A DNA stretch of 64,000 nt from Picochlorum sp. 'celeri' (GCA_010909725.1 JAACMV010000027.1:124001-188000), one strand, 5' to 3'; shown: positions 31,449-41,398, counted from the first letter of the stretch. The notes: generated by a model from the sequence alone, not told the origin. A program made the numbers and translations.

Positions 31449-32228
31449 ATGGCCAATAGTACGCTGACAATGAGAGACATCAAAAAGAAGAAGAAGAAAA
31501 AGACAACCAAGTCTTCTTCTTCTTCCTTGTCTGCAGAGAAAAAGAACACGCATGACGCATTCAAGCGGCATCCGAATGCACGTATAGCCTTTATTCTCGT
31601 CTCAATCATCTTTACAGCATGGTGGCTCGGCCTTGGCCTGGGAATGTTGCAGTACTCCCAACAAGAAGGATCTGCTGCCAAAAAGGGCACCCGGCTCATC
31701 TTCATGAGACGATTTGACCATGTCTTTGCGCGCATTGGAGCTTTATTTGTTGGAATTGTCTGGATGATACGCCTTGTTATCAAATCACTCATCCATATCA
31801 GAACGAGTGCGTTTTCAAGTCTGTCTCCAACACGCATCATCCATGAGGAACACGTGTGGATTCCAGCAGCTCTCTATGGACTCCAGGGTTTTATCAGAGC
31901 ATGGTTCTATCGACTTCATTCAACTTTAGAAGAGCATATTATGTCTGATCATGTTGTGCTAGCATCCTGTGTCGTAGCTGGTTTGATGTGTGAAATTGTG
32001 ATTGTGCTTGTCAGCAGGGCAGTCATCAAGCACACAAGACTCACCATGGCATTAAAACTGCTCGCTGCCATCACCATCATGGTGTCAGTATTACTCTGCA
32101 TCGAAGTGTACTACACAGCAAAGTATCATCATACTCCCAAGGAAACCCTCGTCGCTGCTCTGCTAGGATTCCTGTGTTTCCAGGCCCCCATGATGGGTCT
32201 GTTCAAAAGTGTTACAATGCTCGGATGA
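31449..32228 (+). CDS. Multi-pass membrane protein, unknown
   Basis: A single frame of 259 residues starts MANSTLTMRDIKKKKKKK: a Lys-rich, then Ser-rich cytosolic N-terminus of about 45 residues. About five hydrophobic helices follow: IAFILVSIIFTAWWLGLGLG, ARIGALFVGIVWMIRLVI, VVLASCVVAGLMCEIVIVLV, LKLLAAITIMVSVLLCIE and LVAALLGFLCFQAPMMGLF. No motif for a transporter or enzyme is visible. A polar segment between helices 2 and 3 contains HEEHVWIP and several His residues. It is followed on the same strand by a nucleotide-sugar-type transporter, but nothing ties the two together. Confidence 0.55.
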   Translation: MANSTLTMRDIKKKKKKKTTKSSSSSLSAEKKNTHDAFKRHPNARIAFILVSIIFTAWWLGLGLGMLQYSQQEGSAAKKGTRLIFMRRFDHVFARIGALFVGIVWMIRLVIKSLIHIRTSAFSSLSPTRIIHEEHVWIPAALYGLQGFIRAWFYRLHSTLEEHIMSDHVVLASCVVAGLMCEIVIVLVSRAVIKHTRLTMALKLLAAITIMVSVLLCIEVYYTAKYHHTPKETLVAALLGFLCFQAPMMGLFKSVTMLG

Positions 32229-32477
32229 TTCATGATGATAACAATACAACAGCAGAGTGACCGTACCACTGATGCATTACATGAATGATTTATGATACAT
32301 AGAGAAGGAGGAGAAGAAGAAGAATAACAAACGCAGTGATCATTGAAGAGAAGAAAAGAGGCGACGTTGTTGTTGTCATCGAGAAGAGAGTTTTCAAGCC
32401 GGTCAGTTCATCGATCGGTCGCTCACGCTCGAGTGTCTGTGAAATCTTTTCATAAGGATAACAAGTATTATGAAAAT

Positions 32478-33554
32478 ATGAGTATATCACGGCAGGATTC
32501 TTCTCGGTCTCACTTGTTGGATGGAGACAAACCGAGGGACGTTCCCTCGACTGACGGGACCCCTCGATTCACGACAACACCGAAGACTCCAAAGACTCCA
32601 AAGACCCCTCGCCACACATTCACAGTGTTTGGAATGTCGAGGCTGGCGGTTGCCTGCGTGTCCAGTCTTCTCTGGATGTGTTTTAGTGGGGGCCTGATCA
32701 TGCTGAACAAGGATTTGTTATCGCACGGATTTCCATATCCCATGGCCCTCTCTGGTCTCGGTATGATATTTTCTGGTGTGGCAAGTCAGATTGTATGCTG
32801 GCAGTACGGCATCGTGGATCAGGGTAAGATTGTGTCCAAGGAGTTTTATTTGAAAAATATCATGCCTGTTGGATTCCTGGGAGCCATGACGCTGTGGCTG
32901 GGCAACCTTGTATACCTCTACCTGTCGGTTTCTTTAATTCAAATGCTAAAGTGTATGACACCCGTGATCACAATGATTGCATTGTTTCTTTCCGGATTAG
33001 AATCTCCGACCCAAAAGATGATTATTTCAGTCATTCTGATAGCCTTGGGGACTGCTGTGGCATCCATTGGAGCGATTGATGCATCCATTATTGGTCTCAT
33101 CATCATGTTTGGGGCAGAATGTTCCGAAGCTGTTCGGCTGGTGATGACCCAATATCTTTTGACTGGGAGGAAGTTCCATCCCTTTGAGGGCCTCATGTAC
33201 CTTGCACCAGCAACAGCTTTTTGGCTTGCCATCGGGAGTGCCATGACAGAGGTTCCCAAAATGGTGGAAAATAACGTTTTGACTGTGATTTTATCCCACA
33301 AATTAAAGTTTCTAGCAGCAGCAGCGATGGGATTTGGAGTCAACCTCTTGGCATATATTGTCATTCAGTCAGCATCATCACTGACGCTCAAAGTGATTGG
33401 TACCGTCAAGAATGCCATTGTCGTCATCCTTGGGGTTGTGTTGCTTCGTGAGAGTATATCTACGGTTCAAATATTCGGATACGGTGTGTCAATTGCGGCC
33501 TTCTATTGGTATCAACAGATCAAGGCTTCGCAGATCAAGGCAGAATCCAGCTAG
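32478..33554 (+). CDS. Triose-phosphate/nucleotide-sugar transporter family protein
   Basis: This drug/metabolite transporter superfamily protein exchanges phosphorylated sugars or nucleotide sugars across Golgi, ER or plastid membranes. From the ATG at 32478 it has 358 residues. The N-terminus (MSISRQDSSRSH...TTPKTPKTPKTPRH) is polar, with a small PKT repeat. About ten helices follow. Recognisable TPT features: GGLIMLNKDLLSHGFPYPMALSG, YLSVSLIQMLKCMTPVITM, and the late KVIGTVKNAIVVILGVVLLRE, the usual GxxKxxxVxxxGxxxF-type segment, ending GYGVSIAAFYWYQQIK. No clear transit peptide is present, so Golgi/ER location is more likely than plastid. Substrate cannot be read from sequence. Confidence 0.82.
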   Translation: MSISRQDSSRSHLLDGDKPRDVPSTDGTPRFTTTPKTPKTPKTPRHTFTVFGMSRLAVACVSSLLWMCFSGGLIMLNKDLLSHGFPYPMALSGLGMIFSGVASQIVCWQYGIVDQGKIVSKEFYLKNIMPVGFLGAMTLWLGNLVYLYLSVSLIQMLKCMTPVITMIALFLSGLESPTQKMIISVILIALGTAVASIGAIDASIIGLIIMFGAECSEAVRLVMTQYLLTGRKFHPFEGLMYLAPATAFWLAIGSAMTEVPKMVENNVLTVILSHKLKFLAAAAMGFGVNLLAYIVIQSASSLTLKVIGTVKNAIVVILGVVLLRESISTVQIFGYGVSIAAFYWYQQIKASQIKAESS

Positions 33555-33656
33555 TAGTAATTCCATTACCCATATGGGTGCATGGTCATGTATATATCTA
33601 TCTATCTATCATTGTTTATACACACACATTATGTTACTATTATAGAAAACTGAAAT

Positions 33657-34045
33657 TTAGAAAACAATCTTATGCTGAGTATCATGACTGCTACTGTGAG
33701 GTTGCCACACACATGCCGGTAACCCTCCCTCAACTACCTGACAATTGCCCAGCATTGAAATTCCTCGTCTCGACTCACCTCCTTTGGATTTGGCCTTTGT
33801 GTTCCCCTCACCACTCGTGAAGAACTCAAAGACTGAGACGACCGGCTGCTGCTCTTGCTGCTCCTCTACCTTGGCCGTCGAAGACCCACCACTCTGCTGA
33901 CAGCAAGAACCTTTTGTATGTGCAGATGAACCCTCCGTTTTCTCCGCAGCATTCCTTTCAGAACTATTTCTACAAACATAATTGTATTAATGGGTAGTTA
34001 CTCATTCTCATCGCGTTCATGGTACGTCACAGACGAAAGAAACAT
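33657..34045 (-). CDS. Small Ser/Gln-rich protein, two exons (tentative)
   Basis: On the minus strand a 104-codon open stretch runs from 33969 to the stop at 33657 without an internal start near its beginning. An acceptor TGTTTGTAG precedes it. Exon 34026-34045 (MFLSSVT, donor GTACCA) fits in phase 2 across a 56-base intron and gives 110 residues. The protein is rich in Ser, Gln, Gly and Lys, with a GSCCQQSGG segment and VVSVFEFFTSGEG. An alternative donor GTGAGT within the second exon (about 33777) is possible. No family recognised; first exon is a guess supported only by phase. Confidence 0.35.
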
Positions 34046-34159
34046 GTCGCACACACCCCTGGTCGTCCCCTTGCTTCTTCTTCTTTCCCCACGCAAACAT
34101 GACGCAATTCTCTATTTAATATACAGTATATATTACTTTTATGAAATAAAAATAAGCGA

Positions 34160-35191
34160 TTATTCTCCTTTAAAGTATGGGTGCCTCTTCTCGGCAAAAG
34201 CATGGAATCCTTCATCTCTGTCCCTGCTATGCTTGATGCTCTCATAACACGCTTCTTCAATCTTGAGGGCTGTGGAGAGTTCTGTTTCTGACCCCAGGTT
34301 GATGGCTAATTTGATGGCACGGAGAGCTAATGGGGCAGAGGAGCTGATCTGTCTGGCAATACTCAATGCCTCCATCATCACCTGGTCGTCTTCCTGACAT
34401 TCATCATCACCATGCACGTCCGTCGTCTTTGTGCTTTGTTTATTGCTTAAATCTTCTTTCATATCATCTGGACGCACCTCCACGTCCAATAGGCCAATCT
34501 CCTTGGCTTCTGAAGCACACACACCCCTTCCAGACAAGACCATGAGCTTTGCTCGTGACCGACCTATAAGCCTCGACAGCCTCTGCGTCCCTCCACAATT
34601 CGGTATCAATCCTAATCGAGCCTCTGGAAAGGCAAATTTCGCATTCTGGCCCCCGATCCTCAAATCACACGCCAACGCAAGCTCTACTCCAGACCCCAGA
34701 GCATACCCATCAATCGCTGCAATGGTTGGCATGGGAAGGCTCTCAAGCGTCGTAATAGCACTCCGTAAATCTCTGGTATACTCATCGTACTCCCTCATTG
34801 TCATGTTCTCTCTCTCATTGAAATCAATCCCTGGGCAAAATACCCCATTCACACAGGAGCGCACCACCACACACCCTGTCGACACACTCTCGCTTGCCAA
34901 GTGATCCAAGCACTCCCGCAACTCCCGAAGCATCTGCTTCCCTATACTATTCCTCTCCTCGGGGCGATTCAGTGTCAGAAGGAAAATCCCTTCATTCTCC
35001 TGACCAAGAGGTTCCAGTTGACTGTGCAAGTTTGGTGCCGGATTGGGCAGTGTCGAGTACGCCATCCGAGATATCATACCCGATATCAATCCATTGGTAT
35101 CGCTGCAAGGGTCCAAACCCTTGTTATACGTGCCAGCAACAGCTGTCCTGACCTGTTCCACGAGACTCTTTGGAAATGTCGAGAGCCTCAT
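34160..35191 (-). CDS. Enoyl-CoA hydratase/isomerase (AUH/ECHDC2-like)
   Basis: Crotonase-fold enzymes hydrate enoyl-CoA esters in fatty-acid or branched-chain amino-acid breakdown; AUH is methylglutaconyl-CoA hydratase in leucine degradation. The 343-residue single-exon protein starts at ATG 35191 (MRLSTFPKSLVEQVRTAVAG), a likely mitochondrial leader. The fold shows LTLNRPEERNSIG, VVVRSCVNGVFCPGIDFNERENMT, the oxyanion-hole region AAIDGYALGSGVELALACDLRI, and FAFPEARLGLIPNCGGTQRLSRLIG, with the catalytic Glu in PEARLG and the GGTQ loop. An acidic, polar insert of about 25 residues (NKQSTKTTDVHGDDECQEDDQ) lies before the C-terminal helices. The protein ends in KRHPYFKGE, as in the family. Substrate not certain. 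Confidence 0.88.
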   Translation of the reverse strand: MRLSTFPKSLVEQVRTAVAGTYNKGLDPCSDTNGLISGMISRMAYSTLPNPAPNLHSQLEPLGQENEGIFLLTLNRPEERNSIGKQMLRELRECLDHLASESVSTGCVVVRSCVNGVFCPGIDFNERENMTMREYDEYTRDLRSAITTLESLPMPTIAAIDGYALGSGVELALACDLRIGGQNAKFAFPEARLGLIPNCGGTQRLSRLIGRSRAKLMVLSGRGVCASEAKEIGLLDVEVRPDDMKEDLSNKQSTKTTDVHGDDECQEDDQVMMEALSIARQISSSAPLALRAIKLAINLGSETELSTALKIEEACYESIKHSRDRDEGFHAFAEKRHPYFKGE

Positions 35192-35645
35192 CACGTACGT
35201 CTCTTGGCGCTGTCCTCCACTGGATACTACAACTATACATATATTTATGATAAATCCAGGGCTCTCTATGGACGCTCCTATATTGGATCAGACGAACAAT
35301 GGTAGTCGAACGATTGCTTTTGGACCAAAGCAAGCCTCCCATTGAACAGTTTATTTGATGGGACATGAAATACCGTATTGCTCGTGTGATGGTTCTTTCG
35401 CGCATCGTACGAATCTCATCGTCTACCTCGACACCGTACCAGTTCTATACATAGTTGAATCATCAGGTATGTTTTGGATAGGGTGATTGCTTTGGATATG
35501 GTTTTTATTCGACCGAGCACGGTCAGGGATCGAATTCCACGACTGAACCGTGTCTGCGATCTTTCCTTCTTTCATACATCCTATTGGCCCGATTACTCAC
35601 AAAATGTGTTCTTCATATAGGAAATAATCAGTATTTGGGTGTCTC
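35192..35645 (+). other. Divergent promoter region
   Basis: About 450 bases between the enoyl-CoA hydratase and PhoD starts. No coding frame, repeat or RNA gene was seen. Confidence 0.4.
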
Positions 35646-37397
35646 ATGGGAGAATATACAAAGGATACGGCTGGTCCGTTTCTCAAGTTTACAAACTGCC
35701 TTCCCAAAGCCACGTCAGGGGGTGGTGATGGTGGGCACGGTGGGGTGGACTATGAATGGTCTGGTTCAGTCTTATATTTGACAAAGGGAGAGGAGCCTTC
35801 TATGGTGTTGCGGGACGTGGATGGTCCTGACGAGCCAGGGAAAGGGAAGGATGGAACGATTCGTGTGGGGGCTCCCACACGGCTGGATACGGTGCTTGGG
35901 TGGTCTTTTTGGAGGTTTGATTTTACGCGCATGCTGTCTGAGAGGCAAAGAGCGGTGCAGTATGTGGTGACGACGGAGAAGGGGGCATCATCGTCTGCAA
36001 CGTTTTGGTTGCAGGCAAAAGGGCAGCCTTTCCATTGGGGGTATACAAGTTGCAATGGGATCAGTGGGAGTATTGCACAGGATCATTACTCTCGGGAGGA
36101 TCCAACGTATTTATGGAGAGACATGTTGCAGGTGCATGATGCGTTTCCATTGCATGCATTGGTTGGAGGAGGAGATCAGGTGTACTCTGACCCTGTGTGG
36201 AAAGTAGACTTGTTTGAAGAGTGGGGTGAAATGCCTCGACTTTCAGATAAGATTGATGCAAAATGGACGAGTGCGCATGAAGACGCTGCGACTGAATTTT
36301 ATCTGAAGAATTACTTGGAATCGTTCACGATGGAACATGTGTCTACAGCATATGCATCCATTCCTGGAATTATGATTTGGGATGATCATGACATTTGGGA
36401 TGGGTTTGGATCATATAGCCCAAAGTTGCAGAATTGTGAATTCTTCCAGGGACTGTTCAAGGTTGCAAAGAGATTCTATCTCTTGTTTCAGTTGCAAGCA
36501 ACGGAAGAGTTTGCTCGAAAGTCTGGGGAATTTCTAGAGGAGGCTGAGGGATTTCATAGCGTGAAATTTATGGGTCCCCAGATTGCTTTATTATGCATGG
36601 ATATGAGGTCGAAGAGATCAAAGGAAAAGATTTTACCGGATAAGACGTATGGGTTGATTGAAAAGGCATTGGACTCCATGCCAGATGATGTAGAGCATAT
36701 GGTGGCATTGAGCGGTGTCCCGGTGGTGTTCCCCAGTATCCCACTGAGTGAGAGTATCCTGACCGGAATGAAGGCGCTGTTTAAGAAAAGTTCGTGCCTT
36801 CGAGCCATGGGAAAATCGGCTGGCATCTTGGACAGGTTTGAGCAACCTGAGATTCTGGATGATTTACTGGATGGATGGGCTGCCTCTGTGCATGCACTTG
36901 AGAAACAAAAGTTTGTACAGTTGCTTCAAAAGGCTGCAGCGAAGAAGCAGTATCGAGTCACCATTCTCTCTGGCGATGCCCATGTGGGAGGCTTTGGTGA
37001 AGTGTACTCGAGAGCAAAGCCACGTCCTCAGAAGGAAAAGGATCCATTGTTCATGTATCAAGTTATCTGCTCTGCCATCATGAACTCACCTCCTCCCTCT
37101 GGTGTTGTGTCGACGTTGACGCGTACAAACTTTTCCAAAGTAATTGATGCCAAGAGTAAGCAGAAGATGATGAAGGCGTTTGGTCAGTATCACAACCCAA
37201 CAGAGAAGCTCCTTGCGCAAAGAAATTGGTGTGATGTTGCCATGTATATGCCGCCATATGCGCCTCCTGCCAATCCAAAAGACCCGTACTTTGGTGGACT
37301 TCGTTTCTCGTTGCGTTCTGAAGTGCCTCATGCAAAGAAGGGGTATGCCGAAGAGGTGTATAATATTGTCACACCTCGATTTCCAAAGGCTACATGA
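35646..37397 (+). CDS. PhoD-like metallophosphatase
   Basis: PhoD-family enzymes cleave phosphate mono- and diesters using Fe/Ca or similar metals and serve phosphate scavenging or lipid turnover. A single exon of 583 residues starts MGEYTKDTAGPFLKFTNC at 35646. The N-terminal beta-sandwich-like part (to about 130) is followed by the catalytic domain: FHWGYTSCNGISGS, LVGGGDQVYSDPVW (metal Asp), IMIWDDHDIWDGFGSY (DDHD metal site), MDMRSKRSKEKIL and ILSGDAHVGGFGE. The C-terminal part ends YNIVTPRFPKAT. There is no signal peptide, so it resembles the intracellular eukaryotic branch (fungal and plant PhoD-like proteins) rather than secreted bacterial PhoD. Confidence 0.88.
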   Translation: MGEYTKDTAGPFLKFTNCLPKATSGGGDGGHGGVDYEWSGSVLYLTKGEEPSMVLRDVDGPDEPGKGKDGTIRVGAPTRLDTVLGWSFWRFDFTRMLSERQRAVQYVVTTEKGASSSATFWLQAKGQPFHWGYTSCNGISGSIAQDHYSREDPTYLWRDMLQVHDAFPLHALVGGGDQVYSDPVWKVDLFEEWGEMPRLSDKIDAKWTSAHEDAATEFYLKNYLESFTMEHVSTAYASIPGIMIWDDHDIWDGFGSYSPKLQNCEFFQGLFKVAKRFYLLFQLQATEEFARKSGEFLEEAEGFHSVKFMGPQIALLCMDMRSKRSKEKILPDKTYGLIEKALDSMPDDVEHMVALSGVPVVFPSIPLSESILTGMKALFKKSSCLRAMGKSAGILDRFEQPEILDDLLDGWAASVHALEKQKFVQLLQKAAAKKQYRVTILSGDAHVGGFGEVYSRAKPRPQKEKDPLFMYQVICSAIMNSPPPSGVVSTLTRTNFSKVIDAKSKQKMMKAFGQYHNPTEKLLAQRNWCDVAMYMPPYAPPANPKDPYFGGLRFSLRSEVPHAKKGYAEEVYNIVTPRFPKAT

Positions 37398-37526
37398 ATA
37401 AAAACAGACATTGGTGTGCGCTCTTACACAAACTTGTTATTATGAAACCCAATCACTCGCATATATGAGCATTAATCTTGCTGCTATGTTTAAACTTCTT
37501 GTTGTATCGTGATCCTGCATCATCTT

Positions 37527-38411
37527 CTACTCATCACCTTGTAATGGATTCTGCGATGCTGGAGGACCGAGAGGGCCCTTCTCCTTCTTTGCTGGCTGCG
37601 TTGTTTCTTCCACCCACGTGTCCTTTTCATCCCTCATGCCTGCAAAAATGAGGAAGAGCAGCGTGGCAATAGACTTGATGACTGCACCAGCAACTGTAAC
37701 ACGAGCTCTTGTCTTGAACGTTTCACTATCTATGTTGAGTTGGTTCAGACTGAGGAATGTATTCGCACAGACCATGGCCTGCATCGCTGCAATGGCTCCC
37801 AAGCCAATTAATCCTGGCCTAAATCGAGATACATTTCCAGTAGCCATGGTACCTATGGCCGCAAGCACAAAGCCCAGATTATAAAACGTAATCCACCAGG
37901 TGTATCCAAAGAAATGATCACAGGAGATTGGTGCATTGTATCCTGCCAGTCCCCCCACGCTTTGGACATTTGTGCCTCCGCATGATGCCTGCATGGCTGA
38001 CGTTCCACTCAAGAGGAGAACCCATGCCATGAGATCAAGACATATTGATCCCCAAGCCCCTGTCGTCGCGACAAATGTTTTCGCATTCTTCATTTTGAAG
38101 GAACGAGGTCTCTAGATGGTATAAACCGAATGTCGATACGATGTAAATATCCGTCTGACGCAGCAGCAGGCAGAAGTCTCGTCGCTCACCTTGCTGTGTG
38201 TCTCTGACTGCAGTAATATTCGTCTGCTGGTGCTGTTCGTATGACGACGAATGCCTGTTTTGAATTTCTCCAAAGTGAAATCAAGTGAGTTTTGCTCTGT
38301 AGCATTCTGCGGGAATGACTCTCTGCCCAATGCCATTCCATAGGATTGTGAGACTTTTTTCTTGGGGAGTTTCTTGGATGCATCGATGTGGGTCATCATC
38401 ATCATCATCAT
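37527..38411 (-). CDS. Four-helix membrane protein, TW-ITFY family member 1
   Basis: The core protein (188 residues) begins MKNAKTFVATTGAWGS at 38093. An upstream in-phase exon at 38190-38411 (74 codons, MMMMMMTHIDASKKLPKKK to SETHSK, donor GTGAGC, 78-base intron, acceptor CTAG at 38112) could give a 268-residue form with a basic, Ser/Thr-rich extension. The core has four hydrophobic helices and an extracytosolic loop with Cys (MQASCGG and ISCDHFFGYTWWITFY), then RFRPGLIGLGAI, RARVTVAGAVIKSI and the end GMRDEKD, followed by a Lys/Pro-rich tail. It shares these features with the next two genes. The family is unknown to me; its topology is like tetraspan or MARVEL proteins, without sequence proof. 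Confidence 0.65.
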
Positions 38412-38505
38412 AGTAGCTGTATTCTACTGTGACAGGCATTCGTCAGTCTTCAAGACATTGTATTACACTCCATCGAACGGTATATATACATGTACATAGT
38501 TGCCG

Positions 38506-39099
38506 TTAGGATTTTTCAGTATAGTTTTTGAAATACCCCTGTGGTTGGTCCTCGTCAGGCATCACTCCATAGCGACCTCCATAGACTGCTCCAATGGGCT
38601 GTCCGGATTTTTCGCTCTTCTCTTTGTCCTCATCTACAATACCAGAGCATATAAGAACTAAATACGCCCCTATTGATGTGATGACGGCTCCCGCAGTGGT
38701 TGTTCTAGCTCTTGCCACAGCAGTTGAATTAAAGTCCAAGTCTGTGTAGTAGATGAAAGTACTCGACATATCTCCCAAGAGCATGATCAAAGGGGCGAGC
38801 AGTCCGATGAAACCGGCCCTGAATTTACTCAGTTTGCCAGTAACCACGAGTATCGGAGTCAACACCAACATGAAAAAGGCATAAAATGTGATGAACCAAG
38901 TGTATGCATAAACCTTGGAGCATGACGCTATACCCAAATATCCAGCCAACTGTCTGATATTTACAGCATACCCATTTGGTCCAGATGTGCAATTTTGCTG
39001 CAAACTTGCGACCCCAGAGAGAATCAGAATCCAACCAAAGACTGCGAGACCCCACGATATCAACAGGTATGGGATGATGTCGTGCTTGAGCATTCCCAT
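38506..39099 (-). CDS. Four-helix membrane protein, TW-ITFY family member 2
   Basis: This 197-residue protein, from the ATG at 39099 (MGMLKHDIIPYLL), repeats the layout of its neighbour: helix 1 with GWILILSGVASLQQNC, a loop containing RQLAGYLGIASCSKVY, YTWFITFYAFF leading into helix 2, RAGFIGLLAPLIML for helix 3, and VARARTTTAGAVITSIGAYLVL for helix 4, ending SGIVDEDKEK. The two loop Cys residues and the TWFITFY, RxGxIGL, RAR-AGAVI and DE motifs align with the other two members. The tail is Gly/Tyr-rich (YGGRYGVMPDEDQPQGYF). It lies 95 bases from member 1's upstream exon on the same strand, consistent with tandem duplication. Confidence 0.7.
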   Translation of the reverse strand: MGMLKHDIIPYLLISWGLAVFGWILILSGVASLQQNCTSGPNGYAVNIRQLAGYLGIASCSKVYAYTWFITFYAFFMLVLTPILVVTGKLSKFRAGFIGLLAPLIMLLGDMSSTFIYYTDLDFNSTAVARARTTTAGAVITSIGAYLVLICSGIVDEDKEKSEKSGQPIGAVYGGRYGVMPDEDQPQGYFKNYTEKS

Positions 39100-39430
39100 T
39101 TCAACTGTTCTTGTCACCACCCAATTTCAAAAACACAAAGGAAACTAGACTGAGTTTTTAAAAACCTCGTCCTGTATGGTGCGGTGTCCAAGTTTGCAGA
39201 GCCAGCACAGTGTCAGCATTCGTGCTTGGTTCGTCCAAGACAATTTCCAAGAATATCGACGCATGCCTCTGGCGAAACCGTATCAAACGTGGACTCTGAT
39301 GGCCTCGAAACGTATTATAAGCTGTTCAAAACATCTGGGATATTCTATATTCTCCAACTCAATTGCCTGCACGTGTGCCGTGAAGACAAGCAGCGCTATC
39401 AAAACTCAACAGGGAAGCACGCACCTCGAG

Positions 39431-39946
39431 ATGCCTCGTTCGCCACCTAGAGGCATTGCCTTTTTGTTTTCCACCTTGGGACTTGCAGCCGGATTCATAT
39501 TGTTGGGCGGTATCGCCGCATCTCAAAATAAATGCGGGGCGACTAGGCAGGACTTTTTGCTGGCTGATGGCAGCACTGTGGTGGACTACATTGATACCTT
39601 GACTCAAGGATACCTATCACCTGGTCCTTGTGATACGTATTTTAGCTTTACATGGTTCATTACATTCTATCAAATCGTCATTGCTATAGTTGCGTTTGTC
39701 ATTGTATCGTCGGGTGGCGTGAATACATGGAGATATGGCATGATTGGACTCTTGATGCCAGTATTCTACCTTTTGATGGCGACAGCAAACGCATTCTGGT
39801 ATCAAATGAACAATCTATCCATCTACAAAGGCTCAGCAAGAGCTGTATTTGCAGGGGCTATTATTGGCGCCGTAAGTGATGTGGGCTTATTGATGACCCT
39901 GGGAGTGAGAGATGAAGGTGATTTGCCACAGACACCAGAAGAATAG
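39431..39946 (+). CDS. Four-helix membrane protein, TW-ITFY family member 3
   Basis: The third member is divergent from member 2. I start it at ATG 39431 (MPRSPPRGIAFLFSTLG, 171 residues). The frame stays open upstream to an ATG at 39176, which would add 85 residues of mixed composition; the homologues' short N-termini favour the shorter form. Shared features: FILLGGIAASQNKCG, a longer loop with SPGPCDTYFSFTWFITFY, RYGMIGLLMPVFYLL, SARAVFAGAIIGAVSDVGLL and GVRDEGD at the end. The loop before the second Cys is about 12 residues longer than in members 1 and 2. The three genes probably arose by local duplication with one inversion. Confidence 0.65.
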   Translation: MPRSPPRGIAFLFSTLGLAAGFILLGGIAASQNKCGATRQDFLLADGSTVVDYIDTLTQGYLSPGPCDTYFSFTWFITFYQIVIAIVAFVIVSSGGVNTWRYGMIGLLMPVFYLLMATANAFWYQMNNLSIYKGSARAVFAGAIIGAVSDVGLLMTLGVRDEGDLPQTPEE

Positions 39947-40015
39947 CAGCACATACATATATATTGTAAGAATACATGCACCGATTCATTCATCTCGTAG
40001 TATATGATATATGCA

Positions 40016-41398
40016 TCATCCCCATTCTGCTGCGGAAGCCATGTAGGTCTCCATAACAGTCGACGTATCCCATCCAAGGCGCTCCATCCGAGCAACCGTT
40101 GCTTTGGTTGTGCGATGGGCCCATCCCATGGAATCCAACACCTCCTCCGCCACCAAATCCTTCTCCGATCTCGTCGAATTCCGTATCACTTCTTCTTCAA
40201 AGACATCTTGGTTTATTCTATCCTTCTTCTCCCCCAAATGCACCACACAAATACCAGCCTCGACAAAATCATGAATCTGACACGTCTCATGCAACAAGAC
40301 CAAAGGCCTCTGATTCCGTCGAGGAATCACGAGATACTTCTTCTCCGCAAACAAATCACCATACTCTACCATATATAATCTATGATATCGAGCAATATGC
40401 TCGATAGATACTTTATACTGAGGACACTGCTCGTCCCCAGGACGAACAAACAAGACATCTTTGACACCATCAGGTCTGGGCATCTCCTTCTCACCACGCA
40501 CAACACTCTGAGCTATACGCTTCAAACGAAATGCATCAAGCGTACGTAACGGTGCATACATCGCACTTTTATACGAAGAAAATATATGCACACCAGAAAG
40601 ACACGCGCACGCCAGCCCAGCCAATATCACATCCTGATGAACGCCAGCTGCAATCGCCAATCCCCCCCACGTCCCCACCAGAGACGCACAAATCGTCTGC
40701 GACGTCGCCTTCGCAGTTATATCACCAATATTTCCCATACGAGCAAACGATACATGAAACGCTGTCCGTGTCGAACCTCCAGTCATCCACGCTAAACCTT
40801 TCAGGCAGTTTGCTGAAGCAGCGACTGGTACAAACAGCCATGGCGGCAACGACCACGTCATAATCTCCATTCCAACCGCCACATCCAACTGCAACGCCGC
40901 CAACACATACCACAACCGCGTCGATGAATCAAAATCTCTCGACACGAGTCTTGTCACCATCAGTGTTGCACCTTGTCCAAGACCGTCTTTTAAAATCCAG
41001 TTAAAAGCGCCAGCAACTGGAAGAGCTGTTGCAGACCCCAAACCAGCCGAATACAGTAAAAACGCAGACGCAAGAGCCCCATTCGCAGAAGAACAGGCAT
41101 GATGCAGTGCTTGCCATCCCACATACGACAAGTACCGTGGTGACCCAACAGACTCTGGGTACCCAACCGGTAGAAACAACGATCCAAGCCATTCCTTCAC
41201 AGAACCTCTCCATCCCTTTGATAAATTACTAGATGATGTTAATACATCGTTTACCACCGACACAGACACATCAGGATGTCGAATTGTCGACTCGCCATGC
41301 TGGTGACCCCCTCCAAACCGAACACTCAAGACACTCGAATCCCCTCTCCGCTGTCTTATATATCCAATATATCGCCTTGTGCAACATCTCCATGCCAT
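40016..41398 (-). CDS. RUS-family protein (ROOT UVB SENSITIVE, DUF647)
   Basis: RUS proteins carry DUF647; in Arabidopsis RUS1 and RUS2 act in UV-B responses and vitamin B6-linked root growth, probably in plastids. The 460-residue single-exon protein starts at ATG 41398 (MAWRCCTRRYIGYIRQRRG), an Arg-rich leader. The DUF647 core reads FLPVGYPESVGSPRYLSYVGWQALHHACSS, LPVAGAFNWILKDGLGQGATLMV, FDSSTRLWYVLAALQLDVAVGMEIMTW, FVPVAASANCLKGLAWMTGGSTRTAFH, GNIGDITAKATSQT and LRTLDAFRLKRIAQS. The C-terminal domain after residue about 290 ends with a conserved-looking GWDTSTVMETYMASAAEWG. The GGSTR and GDITAKA motifs make the family certain; function in algae is unknown. Confidence 0.92.
   Translation of the reverse strand: MAWRCCTRRYIGYIRQRRGDSSVLSVRFGGGHQHGESTIRHPDVSVSVVNDVLTSSSNLSKGWRGSVKEWLGSLFLPVGYPESVGSPRYLSYVGWQALHHACSSANGALASAFLLYSAGLGSATALPVAGAFNWILKDGLGQGATLMVTRLVSRDFDSSTRLWYVLAALQLDVAVGMEIMTWSLPPWLFVPVAASANCLKGLAWMTGGSTRTAFHVSFARMGNIGDITAKATSQTICASLVGTWGGLAIAAGVHQDVILAGLACACLSGVHIFSSYKSAMYAPLRTLDAFRLKRIAQSVVRGEKEMPRPDGVKDVLFVRPGDEQCPQYKVSIEHIARYHRLYMVEYGDLFAEKKYLVIPRRNQRPLVLLHETCQIHDFVEAGICVVHLGEKKDRINQDVFEEEVIRNSTRSEKDLVAEEVLDSMGWAHRTTKATVARMERLGWDTSTVMETYMASAAEWG

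Noticed and set aside
39176..39430. 85-codon N-terminal extension of the third four-helix protein
   Set aside because: The two homologues start close to the first helix and the extension has no leader-like pattern; kept only as an alternative.
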